Source: Nocardioides sp. zg-1228 (GTDB lineage: Bacteria > Actinomycetota > Actinomycetes > Propionibacteriales > Nocardioidaceae). From it: a DNA stretch of 64,000 nucleotides. How positions within the stretch are numbered: position 1 is the first letter of the stretch; each line of letters begins with the position of its first letter. Positions 8,269-17,139 of the stretch are shown here, piece after piece. The notes under the pieces are model-generated. The model was not told the DNA's origin, searched no databases, and saw only the letters and a list, made by a program, of their open reading frames with translations. Location: NCBI RefSeq assembly GCF_017086465.1, contig NZ_CP070961.1, forward strand, positions 558,001 to 622,000, read 5' to 3'. The position numbers and the translations under genes are program-made.

Positions 8269-9264
8269 GTGACCGACGACCACCACGTCCAAGGACCGAC
8301 CATCCGCCCCCGGCGGCTGCGACGCACGCCCGCGCTGCGCCGGATGGTCGCCGAGACCCACGTCGTGCCCAGCTCGCTGGTCCTGCCGGTCTTCGTGCGC
8401 GAGGGACTGGCCGAGCCGCACCCGATCTCGTCGATGCCCGGCGTCGTGCAGCACTCGCGCGACTCCCTCAAGCAGGCGGTCACCGAGGCGGCCGAGCTCG
8501 GCCTCGGTGGCGTGATGCTCTTCGGCATCCCCGAGCACAAGGACGCGACGGGCTCCGGGGCGATCGACCCCGGCGGGGTGCTCAACCTCGCCATCACCGA
8601 CGTCGTGGCCGAGGTGGGCGACCAGCTCACCGTCATGTCCGACCTCTGCCTCGACGAGTTCACCGACCACGGCCACTGCGGCCTGCTCACGCCGGACGGC
8701 GAGGTCGACAACGACCAGACCCTGGCCGCCTACGCGCAGATGGCCCTCGCCCAGGCCGCGGCCGGCGTCGACATGGTCGGCCCGAGCGGGATGATGGACG
8801 GCCAGGTCGCGGTCGTGCGCCGCGCGCTCGACGTCGCCGCGCACAGCGACGTCTCGGTGCTGGCCTACTCCGCCAAGTACGCCTCCGCCTTCTTCGGCCC
8901 GTTCCGCGAGGCCGTGGACTCCTCGCTGGTCGGTGACCGACGCACCTACCAGCAGGATCCGGCCAACGCGCTCGAGGGCGTCCGGGAGGTGCTCCTCGAC
9001 GTCGCCGAGGGTGCCGACATCGTCATGGTGAAGCCGGCCCTGCCCTATCTCGACGTCGTGCGCCGGGTGCGCGACGCGGTCGACGTGCCCGTCGCCGCCT
9101 ACAACGTCTCCGGCGAGTACGCCATGCTCGAGGCCGCCGCGGCCAACGGCTGGATCGACCGGGAGGCGGCGATCCTGGAGACGCTCACCTCGATCCGTCG
9201 CGCGGGCGCCGACGTCATCCTCACCTACTGGGCCTCCGAGGCCGCCCGCCTGCTGCGCCGCTGA
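8269..9264 (+). CDS. hemB: Delta-aminolevulinic acid dehydratase (porphobilinogen synthase)
   Basis: A 331-residue enzyme that joins two 5-aminolevulinate molecules into porphobilinogen. The two Schiff-base lysines are Lys203 ([13 protein letters not shown]) and Lys255 ([10 protein letters not shown]). The metal segment reads [14 protein letters not shown], with aspartates where zinc enzymes have extra cysteines, so this is probably the magnesium-type enzyme. The GTG at 8269 follows GGGGAAGG. An ATG 8 bases upstream is out of frame and stops after three codons. A 41-base gap separates it from cobA/hemD; it probably belongs to the rex-hem operon. Confidence 0.96.
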   Translation: MTDDHHVQGPTIRPRRLRRTPALRRMVAETHVVPSSLVLPVFVREGLAEPHPISSMPGVVQHSRDSLKQAVTEAAELGLGGVMLFGIPEHKDATGSGAIDPGGVLNLAITDVVAEVGDQLTVMSDLCLDEFTDHGHCGLLTPDGEVDNDQTLAAYAQMALAQAAAGVDMVGPSGMMDGQVAVVRRALDVAAHSDVSVLAYSAKYASAFFGPFREAVDSSLVGDRRTYQQDPANALEGVREVLLDVAEGADIVMVKPALPYLDVVRRVRDAVDVPVAAYNVSGEYAMLEAAAANGWIDREAAILETLTSIRRAGADVILTYWASEAARLLRR

Positions 9265-9288
9265 CCTGGTCCGTCGACCGCTCGCGGG

Positions 9289-10515
9289 TCAGGGGTTGAG
9301 CAGGGCCGCGATGCAGGCGTCGAGGCGGAGCGGGTCGGACACCAGGCACTGGGCGTGCGCCTGCGCCCAGGTGAGCGTCTGACCGATCGGCTGCGTCGGG
9401 ACGAGCGTCGGGACCGTGGTGGGCACCGAGGTCGGGGTCTGGGTCGGGGTCTGGGTCGGGGTCGCCGTGGGGTCCTTCGTCGGCGACTGCGTGGGCGTCT
9501 GCGTCGGATTCTGGGTCGGCGTCTGGGTGGGGGTCTGGGTGGGCGTCTGCGTCGGATTCTGCGTCGGCGTCTGGGTGGGCGTCGGGTCCTTGGTGGGCGA
9601 CGAGTCGCCGCCCCCGCCGCCACCGTCGTCGACGCCCTGGCCGCCGCCCGCGCCGTCGTCCCTCCCGCCGCCCTGGCCGCCGCCCCGGCCGGGGCCGCCG
9701 GTCGAGGTGGTGCTCGGGGAGGCGGAGACGGTGCCGGGGGGCAGGCTGAGGCTCGGGACGGCACTGAAGTCGCCGTCGAGGTAGGCCCGCATGACCTCCA
9801 GCACCAGGTCGACGTAGTCGTTGGAGTGGTTGTAGCGGTAGACCGAGGCACGCTGGCCCTGCTCGCCCGACAGGTCGTCGTCGCCGGAGCAGAGGTAGAC
9901 GGCCGTGGCGAGCGCGGCGTCGTCGACGTCCTGGGGGTCGCGGATGCCGTCGGCGTCGCCGTCCACGCCGACGACCGACCAGGTCGAGGGGATGAACTGC
10001 ATGGGCCCCACCGCGCGGTCGAAGCGGGTGTCACCGTCGTACTGCCCGGCGTCGGTGTCGACGATGCGCTGGGTGTCGCCGGTGCCGTCGAGCGCGACGC
10101 CGACGATGCCCGGGCGGGCCACGCCGTCCTCGTCGAGGGCGCTGCCCCCGAAGCGGCCGTGGTCGGACTCGACGCGCCCGATGGCGGCGACGAGCTCCCA
10201 CGGCAGGTGGCACCCCGGGTCGGCCTTGTTGATCACGGCCTCGGCGCGCTGGTAGGCCGACAGCGCCGCCTGCGGGATGTCGTCCGCGGTGTCGGGGGAG
10301 AGGGTGGCGGTGCGGCTCACGGCGTCGCCCACGCTGGCGGGCGCCTCGATGGCGGCCTCGGGCAGCGCGGTGCCGTCGGGGAGCGTGCGGGCGCCGTCGG
10401 GGTCGGCGGTCGCGGTGCCGACGCCCGCACCGGTGAGGCTCGCCGTCCACGCCGCGGAGAGCACCGCCAGCGGGACGATGGCGATCGCGCGGCGCAGCCT
10501 GGCCGGACCCGCCAT
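9289..10515 (-). CDS. Secreted lytic transglycosylase-like protein with Pro-Thr repeat tail
   Basis: A 408-residue protein with an N-terminal signal peptide ([20 protein letters not shown]..., about residues 1-38). It contains an SLT_2/MltB-like domain (about 75-235): [17 protein letters not shown] carries the likely catalytic Glu, and [14 protein letters not shown] and [11 protein letters not shown] are family blocks. Such proteins cleave peptidoglycan glycan strands. A Gly-rich linker and a long PT/QT/KD repeat follow, then a short C-terminal piece with two Cys. The ATG at 10515 has GAGGGGG just upstream; longer frames upstream look spurious. It is divergent from hemL and convergent with hemB. 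The Pro-Thr tail may span the wall or be O-mannosylated, which is inference. Confidence 0.85.
   Translation of the reverse strand: MAGPARLRRAIAIVPLAVLSAAWTASLTGAGVGTATADPDGARTLPDGTALPEAAIEAPASVGDAVSRTATLSPDTADDIPQAALSAYQRAEAVINKADPGCHLPWELVAAIGRVESDHGRFGGSALDEDGVARPGIVGVALDGTGDTQRIVDTDAGQYDGDTRFDRAVGPMQFIPSTWSVVGVDGDADGIRDPQDVDDAALATAVYLCSGDDDLSGEQGQRASVYRYNHSNDYVDLVLEVMRAYLDGDFSAVPSLSLPPGTVSASPSTTSTGGPGRGGGQGGGRDDGAGGGQGVDDGGGGGGDSSPTKDPTPTQTPTQNPTQTPTQTPTQTPTQNPTQTPTQSPTKDPTATPTQTPTQTPTSVPTTVPTLVPTQPIGQTLTWAQAHAQCLVSDPLRLDACIAALLNP
9431..9599. repeat. 12-bp-period minisatellite coding for Pro-Thr repeats
   Basis: Near-tandem copies of a 12-base unit (GTCTGGGTCGGG and variants, + strand) encode alternating PT-QT, PT-QN and PT-KD on the minus strand within the transglycosylase-like gene. 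The unit length is a multiple of three, so copy-number change keeps the frame. Similar units recur in larger blocks (the QTPTQNPT stretch appears twice), which suggests slippage or unequal recombination. Confidence 0.75.
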
Positions 10516-10640
10516 GCGCACCCCCTCGGTCGTCGTTCCCACCAAGTTACGCGTGCGCGGGCTGTGCGCCAACCCACACCCGGCCACCGGGGGCGGGCGC
10601 CGACTGGGTATCCCTTGCACACCTGCGTGACAATGACCCG

Positions 10641-11981
10641 GTGACCCCCGCGACCACATCCGCGACCACCACCTCGAGCACAGCGGCCAGTGAGGCCTGG
10701 TTCGAGCGTGCCCGTGCCGTGACGCCCGGCGGCGTGAACTCGCCGGTCCGCGCGTTCACCGCGGTCGGTGGGACGCCACGCTTCATCACCTCCGCGTCCG
10801 GGGCCTGGCTCACCGACGCCGACGGCAACGCCTACGTCGACCTGATCTGCTCGTGGGGCCCGATGCTGCTCGGTCACGCCCACCCCGAGGTGCAGGCGGC
10901 CGTGGCGGCCGCCGTGGCTCGCGGTACGTCCTACGGCACCCCCACCGAGCCCGAGGTCGAGCTGGCCGAGGAGATCGTGGCCCGCACCCCGGTCGAGCGG
11001 GTACGCCTCGTCTCCTCCGGCACCGAGGCGACCATGTCGGCCATCCGCCTGGCCCGCGGGGCGACCGGGCGCGACCTCGTCGTGAAGTTCGCCGGCTGCT
11101 ACCACGGCCACGTCGACCCGCTGCTGGCCGAGGCCGGCTCCGGCGTGGCGACGCTCGCCGTCCCCGGCACCAGCGGGGTGCCGGCCTCGTCGGCTGCGGA
11201 GACGCTGGTCCTGCCCTACAACGACCGCGAGGCGGTCCGGGCGGCCTTCGAGGTCCACGGCCCGCGCATCGCCTGCCTGATCACCGAGGCCTCGCCCGGC
11301 AACATGGGCGTCGTCCCGCCGGCCCCGGGGTTCAACGCGTTCCTCGCCGAGACCTGCCGGGCGCACGGCGCGCTGTTCATCAGCGACGAGGTGATGACCG
11401 GCTTCCGCGCCACCGCGCAGGGCGGCTGGGGGCTCGACGGGGCGATCGAGGGGTGGACGCCCGACCTGATGACCTTCGGCAAGGTGATGGGCGGCGGCTT
11501 CCCGGCCGCGGCCTTCGGCGGCCGGGCCGACCTGATGGCCCACCTCGCGCCCGAGGGCCGCGTCTACCAGGCCGGCACGCTCTCGGGCAACCCGGTCGCG
11601 ACCACGGCGGGGCTCGCCACGCTGCGGCTCGCGACCCCCGAGGTCTACGAGCAGCTCGACGCCACCGCGCGGACGATCCGCGCCGCCGTGGCCGAGCACC
11701 TCGAGGCGGCCGGCGTCCCCCACGTGGTCCAGACGGCCGGCACCATGTTCTCGGTGTTCTTCCGTGAGGCGCCGGTCCGCGACTTCGCCGAGGCGAGCGG
11801 GCAGGACACCGCGGCGTACGCCGCGTTCTTCCACGCGATGCTCGACCGCGGCGTCTACCTGCCGCCCTCGGCCTACGAGGCGTGGTTCGTCTCCGCCGCC
11901 CACGACGAGCGGGCGGTCTCCACCGTCATCGAGGCCCTGCCGGCCGCCGCCGCCGCGGCCGCAGCGGCGGGAGGTCACTGA
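10641..11981 (+). CDS. hemL: Glutamate-1-semialdehyde 2,1-aminomutase
   Basis: A 446-residue class III PLP aminotransferase-fold enzyme that converts glutamate-1-semialdehyde, the HemA product, to 5-aminolevulinate. The PLP lysine is Lys281 in [33 protein letters not shown] and YHGHVD are typical. A short variable N-terminal tail and a run of Ala at the C terminus flank the core. The GTG at 10641 has GACAAT 6 bases upstream and no clear ribosome binding site, so it may be leaderless. The following genes (phosphatase, ResA-like, ccdA, resB, ccsB) are packed closely, the same order as in mycobacteria. Confidence 0.96.
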   Translation: MTPATTSATTTSSTAASEAWFERARAVTPGGVNSPVRAFTAVGGTPRFITSASGAWLTDADGNAYVDLICSWGPMLLGHAHPEVQAAVAAAVARGTSYGTPTEPEVELAEEIVARTPVERVRLVSSGTEATMSAIRLARGATGRDLVVKFAGCYHGHVDPLLAEAGSGVATLAVPGTSGVPASSAAETLVLPYNDREAVRAAFEVHGPRIACLITEASPGNMGVVPPAPGFNAFLAETCRAHGALFISDEVMTGFRATAQGGWGLDGAIEGWTPDLMTFGKVMGGGFPAAAFGGRADLMAHLAPEGRVYQAGTLSGNPVATTAGLATLRLATPEVYEQLDATARTIRAAVAEHLEAAGVPHVVQTAGTMFSVFFREAPVRDFAEASGQDTAAYAAFFHAMLDRGVYLPPSAYEAWFVSAAHDERAVSTVIEALPAAAAAAAAAGGH

Positions 11982-11982
11982 C

Positions 11983-12660
11983 ATGGGTGTCCAGACGATC
12001 GTCCACCTGCTGCGCCACGGTGAGGTGCACAACCCCGACGGCGTGCTCTACGGCCGGATGGACGGCTTCCACCTCTCCGAGCTCGGCCAGCAGATGGCAC
12101 GGCGCGTCGCCGCGACCATCGGCGACCGCGACATCGTGCACCTGCGCACGTCGCCGCTGGAGCGGGCGCAGGAGACCCTCGCGCCCCTCGCGACCCGGCT
12201 CGGGATCACCCCACAGATCGACCCACGGGTCATCGAGTCCGGCAACAAGTTCCAGGGCGTCGACTTCAGCGCCGGCGCGAGGACGTTCGTCAAGCGCCCC
12301 GACCTGCTGCGCCACATGTACAACCCGTTCCGGCCGTCGTGGGGCGAGCCCTACGACGAGATCGCCGGGCGGATGGTGGCGGCGGTGCACGACGCCCGCG
12401 ACGCGGCCGTCGGCCACGAGGCGGTGGTGGTCTCCCACCAGCTGCCGATCTGGACGACGCGGCTGTTCCTGGAGAAGCGCAGCTACCTCCACCACCCCAA
12501 GACCCGCCAGTGCACGCTGTGCTCGCTCACCAGCGTCGTGTTCGACGACGACCGGATGGTGCAGATCCGCTACTCCGAGCCGGCCGGCGACCTGATCCCG
12601 GTGGCCGACCGGTCCGCGCCGTTCTCCGCCGGTGGCGCTCCCCGGGAGGACCGGCCCTGA
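11983..12660 (+). CDS. Histidine phosphatase family protein
   Basis: A 225-residue protein of the phosphoglycerate mutase-like superfamily. The catalytic RHGEV motif is at residues 11-15 and the second conserved His is in VVVSHQLPIW. The substrate is unknown. Its place between hemL and the cytochrome c maturation genes is conserved in mycobacteria, so a role tied to heme or cytochrome assembly is possible but unproven. The ATG lies 1 base after the hemL stop, and its own stop overlaps the CTG used by the next gene. Confidence 0.88.
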   Translation: MGVQTIVHLLRHGEVHNPDGVLYGRMDGFHLSELGQQMARRVAATIGDRDIVHLRTSPLERAQETLAPLATRLGITPQIDPRVIESGNKFQGVDFSAGARTFVKRPDLLRHMYNPFRPSWGEPYDEIAGRMVAAVHDARDAAVGHEAVVVSHQLPIWTTRLFLEKRSYLHHPKTRQCTLCSLTSVVFDDDRMVQIRYSEPAGDLIPVADRSAPFSAGGAPREDRP

Positions 12661-13229
12661 CGCTCGTCCGCCCCCTCCTGAGGCTCCTCGTGGGCCTGGC
12701 CTGCCTGCTCGCGCTGGTGGGCTGCTCCAGCCTGTCCGGCACCGGCGACAAGGGCTACATCTCCGGCACCGGCGTCCCGACCGAGGTGGCCCCCGCCGAC
12801 CGCGGCGAGCCGGTCTCGCTGACCGGCACCGACCTCGACGGCGAGGAGGTCGACCTCGCCGACCTGCGAGGCGCGCCGGTCGTGGTCAACGTGTGGGCGT
12901 CGTGGTGCCCGCCGTGCATCCGCGAGCAGCCCGACCTCAACGAGGCGGCCGAGGCGCTCGGCGACGACGTGGAGTTCCTCGGTCTCAACATCCGCGACGC
13001 CTCGCGCGACGACGCGGCCGCCTACGTCCGCGACCTCGAGGTGCCCTACCCCTCGATCTACTCCGCCGACGGTGCCGCCCTGCTGCCGTTCGCGGGCACG
13101 CTGACGCCGCGCTCCATCCCGAGCACGGTCGTCCTCGACCGCGAGGGCCGCGTCGCCGCCTCGGTCAACGGCCGGGTGCCGACCACGCAGACGCTGGTCT
13201 CGCTCGTCGAGGCGGTGCTCGATGAGTGA
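12657..13229 (+). CDS. ResA/TlpA-like thiol-disulfide oxidoreductase lipoprotein
   Basis: A thioredoxin-fold lipoprotein of about 190 residues. A hydrophobic signal ends in a lipobox LVGC (Cys23), and the active site is WCPPC (Cys84 and Cys87 from the chosen start). SIPSTVVLD gives the cis-Pro. ResA-type proteins reduce apocytochrome c cysteines outside the membrane, with electrons from CcdA, encoded next. The start is unusual: CTG at 12657 has GGGAGGA 6 bases upstream and overlaps the previous stop (CTGA), and it gives a signal peptide with two arginines before the hydrophobic core. The next candidate, GTG at 12690, would remove those positive charges. Confidence 0.87.
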   Translation: MTLVRPLLRLLVGLACLLALVGCSSLSGTGDKGYISGTGVPTEVAPADRGEPVSLTGTDLDGEEVDLADLRGAPVVVNVWASWCPPCIREQPDLNEAAEALGDDVEFLGLNIRDASRDDAAAYVRDLEVPYPSIYSADGAALLPFAGTLTPRSIPSTVVLDREGRVAASVNGRVPTTQTLVSLVEAVLDE

Positions 13230-13971
13230 CTGGTTCCAGGAGACGGCGCTGTCCGGGTCGATGGTGCTCGCCCTGCCCGTCGCCCTCGCTGCCGGCCTGA
13301 TCTCGTTCTTCAGCCCGTGCGTCATCCCGCTGCTGCCGGGCTACCTGTCCTACGCCACCGGCATCTCCGGCGGCGAGCTCGACCAGGCCCGCCGCAGCCG
13401 CATGGTGTTGGGCGCGACGCTCTTCGTGCTCGGCTTCTCGGTCGTCTTCGTGCTGCTGGGCAGCCTCACCGGTGCCGCCGGCGCGTGGCTGTTCACCCAC
13501 ACCCGCCAGCTCAACCTGGTGCTGGGCGTCATCACGATCCTGCTGGGCGTCGCGTTCCTGGGCGCCTTCGGCTTCCTCCAGCGCGACTGGCGCATCCACA
13601 AGGTGCCCGCCGTGGGGCTCGCCGCCGCACCGCTGCTCGGCTTCCTGTTCGGCGTCGGCTGGACGCCCTGCGTCGGCCCGACGCTGGCGGCGATCAACGT
13701 GCTGTCGGTCAACGAGGCCACCGCCGGCCGCGGCGCGCTGCTGTCGGCCGTCTTCGCGCTCGGCCTCGGCCTGCCCTTCATCGCCGCCGCGCTGGCCTAC
13801 CGCCGGATGCTCGGCGCGTTCGCCGTCATCCGGCGCCACCAGGTGCTGGTCGTACGCCTCGGCGGGGTGATGATGATCGCCGTCGGCATCCTGCTCGTGA
13901 CCGGCTGGTGGGACCGCATCGTGCAGTGGCTCCAGCTGCAGGTCGTCCAGGGATTCGCGGTGCCGGTGTGA
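13222..13971 (+). CDS. ccdA: Cytochrome c biogenesis protein CcdA
   Basis: A 249-residue polytopic membrane protein of the DsbD-transmembrane family, about six helices. It carries the paired cysteines FFSPCVIPLLPGY (near residue 33) and VGWTPCVGP (near 152), which pass electrons from cytosolic thioredoxin to extracytoplasmic ResA-like proteins. It overlaps the upstream lipoprotein gene by 8 bases and resB by 4 (GTGA), so the three are translationally linked. It is a standard part of system II cytochrome c maturation. Confidence 0.93.
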   Translation: MSDWFQETALSGSMVLALPVALAAGLISFFSPCVIPLLPGYLSYATGISGGELDQARRSRMVLGATLFVLGFSVVFVLLGSLTGAAGAWLFTHTRQLNLVLGVITILLGVAFLGAFGFLQRDWRIHKVPAVGLAAAPLLGFLFGVGWTPCVGPTLAAINVLSVNEATAGRGALLSAVFALGLGLPFIAAALAYRRMLGAFAVIRRHQVLVVRLGGVMMIAVGILLVTGWWDRIVQWLQLQVVQGFAVPV

Positions 13972-15626
13972 CCGACCTCCAGCAGCGACCCTCCGACGAC
14001 CGGCAGGCCACCGCGCTGCCCACCGACCTCACCGCTCGCGAGCTCGGCCGGTGGACGTGGCGCCAGCTGACGTCGATGCGCACGGCTCTCGTGCTGCTCC
14101 TGCTGCTCGCGCTCGCCGCGATCCCGGGGTCGGTGATCCCCCAGGAGAACATCGACTCGCTGGCCGTCAGCCAGTGGCGCGACAACCACCCGCAGCTGGC
14201 CCCGATCTGGGACCGGCTCGACCTGTTCAACGTCTACGGGTCGGTGTGGTTCGCCGCGATCTACATCCTGCTGATGATCTCGCTGATCGGCTGCATCATC
14301 CCGCGCCTGTTCGTCTACGCCCGCGCCCTGCGCGCCCGGCCGCCCAAGGCGCCCCGCCACCTCTCCCGCCTGCCGGAGAGCACGTCGTACACCACCGACG
14401 AGGACCCCGACGTCGTGCTGGCCCGGGCCGCCGACGTGGTGCGGAGGCGTCGCTTCCGCGTCGACCACGTCGCCGGGTCCGACGCGGTCGCCGCCGAGCG
14501 CGGGCACCTCCGCGAGGCCGGCAACCTGCTGTTCCACCTCGCCGTCATCGTCGTGCTGGTCGGCGTGGCCGCCGGGAGCCTGTTCGGCTACAAGGGCGGC
14601 GTCATCCTGCTCAACGGCGACGACTACGGGTTCTCCAACAACCTCACCCAGTACGACGACTTCGCGCCGGGCGCGCTCTTCGACCCCGACGTCATGGAGC
14701 CGTTCTCCTTCAGCATCACCGACTTCGACGTCGACTGGCTCACCGAGGGCGAGCGGGCCGGGATGGCCCGCGAGTTCGTCGCCGAGATCGACTACGAGAC
14801 CGAGCCGGGCGGCGAGACCAAGCGCTACGACCTCCGGGTCAACCACCCGCTGACCATCGGCGGCACCGACGTCTTCCTCATCGGCCACGGCTACGCGCCC
14901 GTGATCACGATCCGCGACGGGGAGGGTGAGGTCGCCAAGAGCGGCCCCGTGGTCTTCCTGCCGACCAACGCGCAGACCTTCGAGTCCTTCGGCGTGGTCA
15001 AGGCGCCGTTCGCGCGCCCGGGCCAGATCGGGCTCGAGGGCGCCTTCTACCCGACCTTCGCGATGGGACGCGACGCCGACGGCAACCTGACCATGCCCGC
15101 CTCGGTGTGGGGCGACGCCCTCGATCCGTTGCTCTCGATGAGCCTCTGGACCGGCGACCTGGGCCTGGTCGACGGCAGCGCCTCGTCCGTCTACGTCCTC
15201 GACAAGGCCGACGCCACGCAGGTGATGAAGGCCGATGGCCAGCCGTTCCGGCTCGACCTGCGCCCCGGCGAGACCGTGACGCTCCCCGACGGGCTCGGCA
15301 CCGTGACGTTCGAGGGGCTCCAGCGCTGGAACAAGATCCAGATCAGCCGGTCGCCGGGCAAGCTGGTCGCCCTGGCCGGGGTGGTCCTCGCGCTGCTGGG
15401 ACTGCTGGGCTCCCTCTTCGTGCGCCCGCGGCGCCTGTGGGTGCGCGCGCGCCGGCAGGACGACGGGAGCACACTGGTGGAGCTGGCCCGGCTCGACCGG
15501 TCGTCGGCGGGCGATCCCGAGGACGGGGCCGCCGAGCTGGCCGCGATCGTCGACGACCTGCAGCACCCGACCGGCACCACCCGGACGAACAGCACCACCA
15601 CCACCAAGGATGAGGAGCAGTCGTGA
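13968..15626 (+). CDS. resB: Cytochrome c biogenesis protein ResB
   Basis: A 552-residue membrane protein, one half of the system II heme-delivery complex with CcsB. Membrane segments are visible at about 45-62 (LVLLLLLALAAIPGSVIP), 97-118, 195-215 and near 470-490, with a large extracytoplasmic region between the last two. The conserved SVIPQ and GNLLFHLAV blocks are present. The cytosolic C-terminal tail is rich in Thr and acidic residues. The GTG at 13968 overlaps the ccdA stop, and the gene overlaps ccsB by 4 bases. The open frame continues upstream through ccdA but is only its shadow. Confidence 0.92.
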   Translation: MTDLQQRPSDDRQATALPTDLTARELGRWTWRQLTSMRTALVLLLLLALAAIPGSVIPQENIDSLAVSQWRDNHPQLAPIWDRLDLFNVYGSVWFAAIYILLMISLIGCIIPRLFVYARALRARPPKAPRHLSRLPESTSYTTDEDPDVVLARAADVVRRRRFRVDHVAGSDAVAAERGHLREAGNLLFHLAVIVVLVGVAAGSLFGYKGGVILLNGDDYGFSNNLTQYDDFAPGALFDPDVMEPFSFSITDFDVDWLTEGERAGMAREFVAEIDYETEPGGETKRYDLRVNHPLTIGGTDVFLIGHGYAPVITIRDGEGEVAKSGPVVFLPTNAQTFESFGVVKAPFARPGQIGLEGAFYPTFAMGRDADGNLTMPASVWGDALDPLLSMSLWTGDLGLVDGSASSVYVLDKADATQVMKADGQPFRLDLRPGETVTLPDGLGTVTFEGLQRWNKIQISRSPGKLVALAGVVLALLGLLGSLFVRPRRLWVRARRQDDGSTLVELARLDRSSAGDPEDGAAELAAIVDDLQHPTGTTRTNSTTTTKDEEQS

Positions 15627-16711
15627 CCGACGCACAGTGGGAGGTGTTCAGCTACCAGGGCGTCATCGCCGCCGCGGTGCTCTACTTCCTCGCGATGCTG
15701 GCCTACTTCTTCCAGCTGGCCGGCCTGCGCACCGTGGGCAGGGCCGAGCCGGTGGCGGCAGGCGTCGGTGTGGGAGCCGGACGCGGCACCGAGTCAGTCG
15801 GCGCCGGGCCGAGCACCGGGCCGAGCACCGGGCCGAGCACCGGGGCCGCCGACGGCGGACGCCGCACCGAGGTGGCCGCCCGCCTCGGGCTGGTGCTGAC
15901 CGTCTTCGCGGTCCTCGTGCACCTCGTCGCCCTCGTCGCCCGTGGCCTCGCGGCGGACCCCAACCGGGTGCCGTGGGGCAACATGTACGAGTTCACGATC
16001 TCCGGCACCTTCGTGGTGGCGCTGATCTTCGTGCTGGCCACGCTGCGTCTCGACATCGAGTGGCTCGGCCCGCTGGTGACGACGTTCGTCGTGGCCGCGC
16101 TCATGGCGGCCTTCCTCGGCCTCGACGACGCCCTGCTGCCCCTGCCCGACGCCCTGAACTCGCCGTGGCTGGTCATCCACGTGGTCTCGGCGGTGATCGC
16201 GACCGGGGCGTTCACCATCGGCGCGCTGCTGTCGGGTCTCTACCTGGTCAAGGCCCGCTCGTCGGCCACCACCGGCTACCTCGCCCGGGTGCCCGAGCCC
16301 AAGGTGCTGGACCGGCTGTCCTACCGGATGCACGCCTTCGGCTTCCCCGTGTGGACCTTCGCGGTCCTCATCACCGGGCCGATCTGGGCCCACCAGGCGT
16401 GGGGCGCCTACTGGAACTGGGACCCGAAGGAGGTGTGGGCCTTCATCACCTGGGTGGTCTACGCCGCCTACCTGCACGCCCGCGCGACGGCGGGCTGGCG
16501 CGGGCGCAACGCGGCGATCCTGGCGCTGGTGGGAGCCGCGACGCTGTGGTTCAACTTCATCGGCATCAACTTCTTCAGCAGCACCAGCCAGCACTCCTAC
16601 GCCGAGGGCGCCGCGCCGGAGACGTCAGTCGTCGTCGGGGTCGCGCGGACGGTCGAGTCCGCGGAGGAAGTCGGGGTCGTCGTCGGGTCCGATCACCCGC
16701 GGGCGCGGTGA
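15623..16711 (+). CDS. ccsB: Cytochrome c heme lyase subunit CcsB/CcsA
   Basis: A 362-residue, roughly eight-helix heme-handling protein of system II. The tryptophan-rich WWD-type motif WGAYWNWDPKEVWAF and conserved histidines (VLVHLVALV, VIHVVSAVI and HAFGF) bind heme for attachment to apocytochrome c outside the cell. Residues about 58-72 contain a low-complexity GPST repeat between the first two helices. The family core ends near FFSSTSQHSYA. The last 32 residues or so lie opposite a small minus-strand gene and look like read-through into its complement. Confidence 0.93.
   Translation: MTDAQWEVFSYQGVIAAAVLYFLAMLAYFFQLAGLRTVGRAEPVAAGVGVGAGRGTESVGAGPSTGPSTGPSTGAADGGRRTEVAARLGLVLTVFAVLVHLVALVARGLAADPNRVPWGNMYEFTISGTFVVALIFVLATLRLDIEWLGPLVTTFVVAALMAAFLGLDDALLPLPDALNSPWLVIHVVSAVIATGAFTIGALLSGLYLVKARSSATTGYLARVPEPKVLDRLSYRMHAFGFPVWTFAVLITGPIWAHQAWGAYWNWDPKEVWAFITWVVYAAYLHARATAGWRGRNAAILALVGAATLWFNFIGINFFSSTSQHSYAEGAAPETSVVVGVARTVESAEEVGVVVGSDHPRAR
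15804..15839. repeat. Three tandem 12-bp units inside ccsB
   Basis: CCGGGCCGAGCA is repeated three times exactly and encodes GPST-type repeats in the loop after the first helix of CcsB. The unit keeps the frame. Confidence 0.8.
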
Positions 16712-16801
16712 CGTGCCGCCGTCGAGGCGGCGCAGCGTCAGCCTGACCAGGAACCACACGACGATCGCGATGGCGGCGACGACGAGCAGGACCTTCAGCA
16801 T
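16625..16801 (-). CDS. Small single-pass membrane protein
   Basis: A 58-residue protein starting MLKVLLVVAAIAIVVWFLV, one clear membrane helix, followed by a basic RLTLRR stop-transfer and an acidic, Asp- and Pro-rich tail. The ATG at 16801 has GGAGGA directly before it and TACATT 6 bases upstream, so it may be leaderless. Its 3' 87 bases overlap the end of ccsB on the other strand. Function unknown. Short proteins of this layout are common in actinobacteria. The protein-like hydrophobic start supports it; it is less certain than the larger genes. Confidence 0.6.
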   Translation of the reverse strand: MLKVLLVVAAIAIVVWFLVRLTLRRLDGGTSPRPRVIGPDDDPDFLRGLDRPRDPDDD

Positions 16802-16807
16802 TCCTCC

Positions 16808-16813
16808 AATGTA
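16808..16813 (-). promoter_or_regulatory. -10 box TACATT for the small membrane protein
   Basis: On the minus strand TACATT lies 6 bases before ATG 16801, leaderless spacing. It is 12 bases from the plus-strand TAGTCT box of the divergent gene. Confidence 0.45.
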
Positions 16814-16825
16814 GTGGGGGGCGCC

Positions 16826-16831
16826 TAGTCT
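16826..16831 (+). promoter_or_regulatory. -10 box TAGTCT, leaderless type
   Basis: TAGTCT ends 6 bases before GTG 16838. No ribosome binding site is visible. Confidence 0.5.
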
Positions 16832-16837
16832 GGTGTC

Positions 16838-17122
16838 GTGAAGGAGTTCGTCGTCTACACCGCCATGCGGGTCCTGTTGTTCCTGGCGTCGTTCGGCGTC
16901 GTCGTCGGCGTCATGGCCCTGTTCCTCGATGGCCGCTACAACCTGTTCTGGGCCGTGATCGCGGCCTTCCTGATGTCGGGCATCGCGTCCTACTTCATCC
17001 TCGACCGCCAGCGCGAGGCCTTCGCCCGGCGGGTCGAGGAGCGCGCCTCGCGGGCGTCGGCGGCCTTCGAGGCCCGCAAGGCCCGCGAGGACGAGGAACG
17101 TCCCGGCGCCGAGCGCGACTGA
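16838..17122 (+). CDS. DUF4229-type small membrane protein
   Basis: A 94-residue protein with two membrane helices (about 8-28 and 36-54) and a basic then acidic, probably coiled-coil C-terminal tail (REAFARRVEERASRAS...). The pattern fits the actinobacterial DUF4229 family, function unknown. Its place next to menaquinone and cytochrome genes is recurrent in actinobacteria. The GTG start is supported by the leaderless TAGTCT box. The AlkZ-like gene follows after 17 bases and may be cotranscribed. Confidence 0.75.
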   Translation: MKEFVVYTAMRVLLFLASFGVVVGVMALFLDGRYNLFWAVIAAFLMSGIASYFILDRQREAFARRVEERASRASAAFEARKAREDEERPGAERD

Positions 17123-17139
17123 GGCAGGACCGATCCGCC

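Noticed and set aside
8261..8272. ATG just upstream of hemB as its start
   Set aside because: It is out of frame with hemB and stops after three codons.
9355..10644. 429-codon plus-strand frame opposite the transglycosylase-like gene
   Set aside because: The minus strand has a signal peptide, a catalytic domain and a ribosome binding site; the plus frame is Arg/Gly-rich noise.
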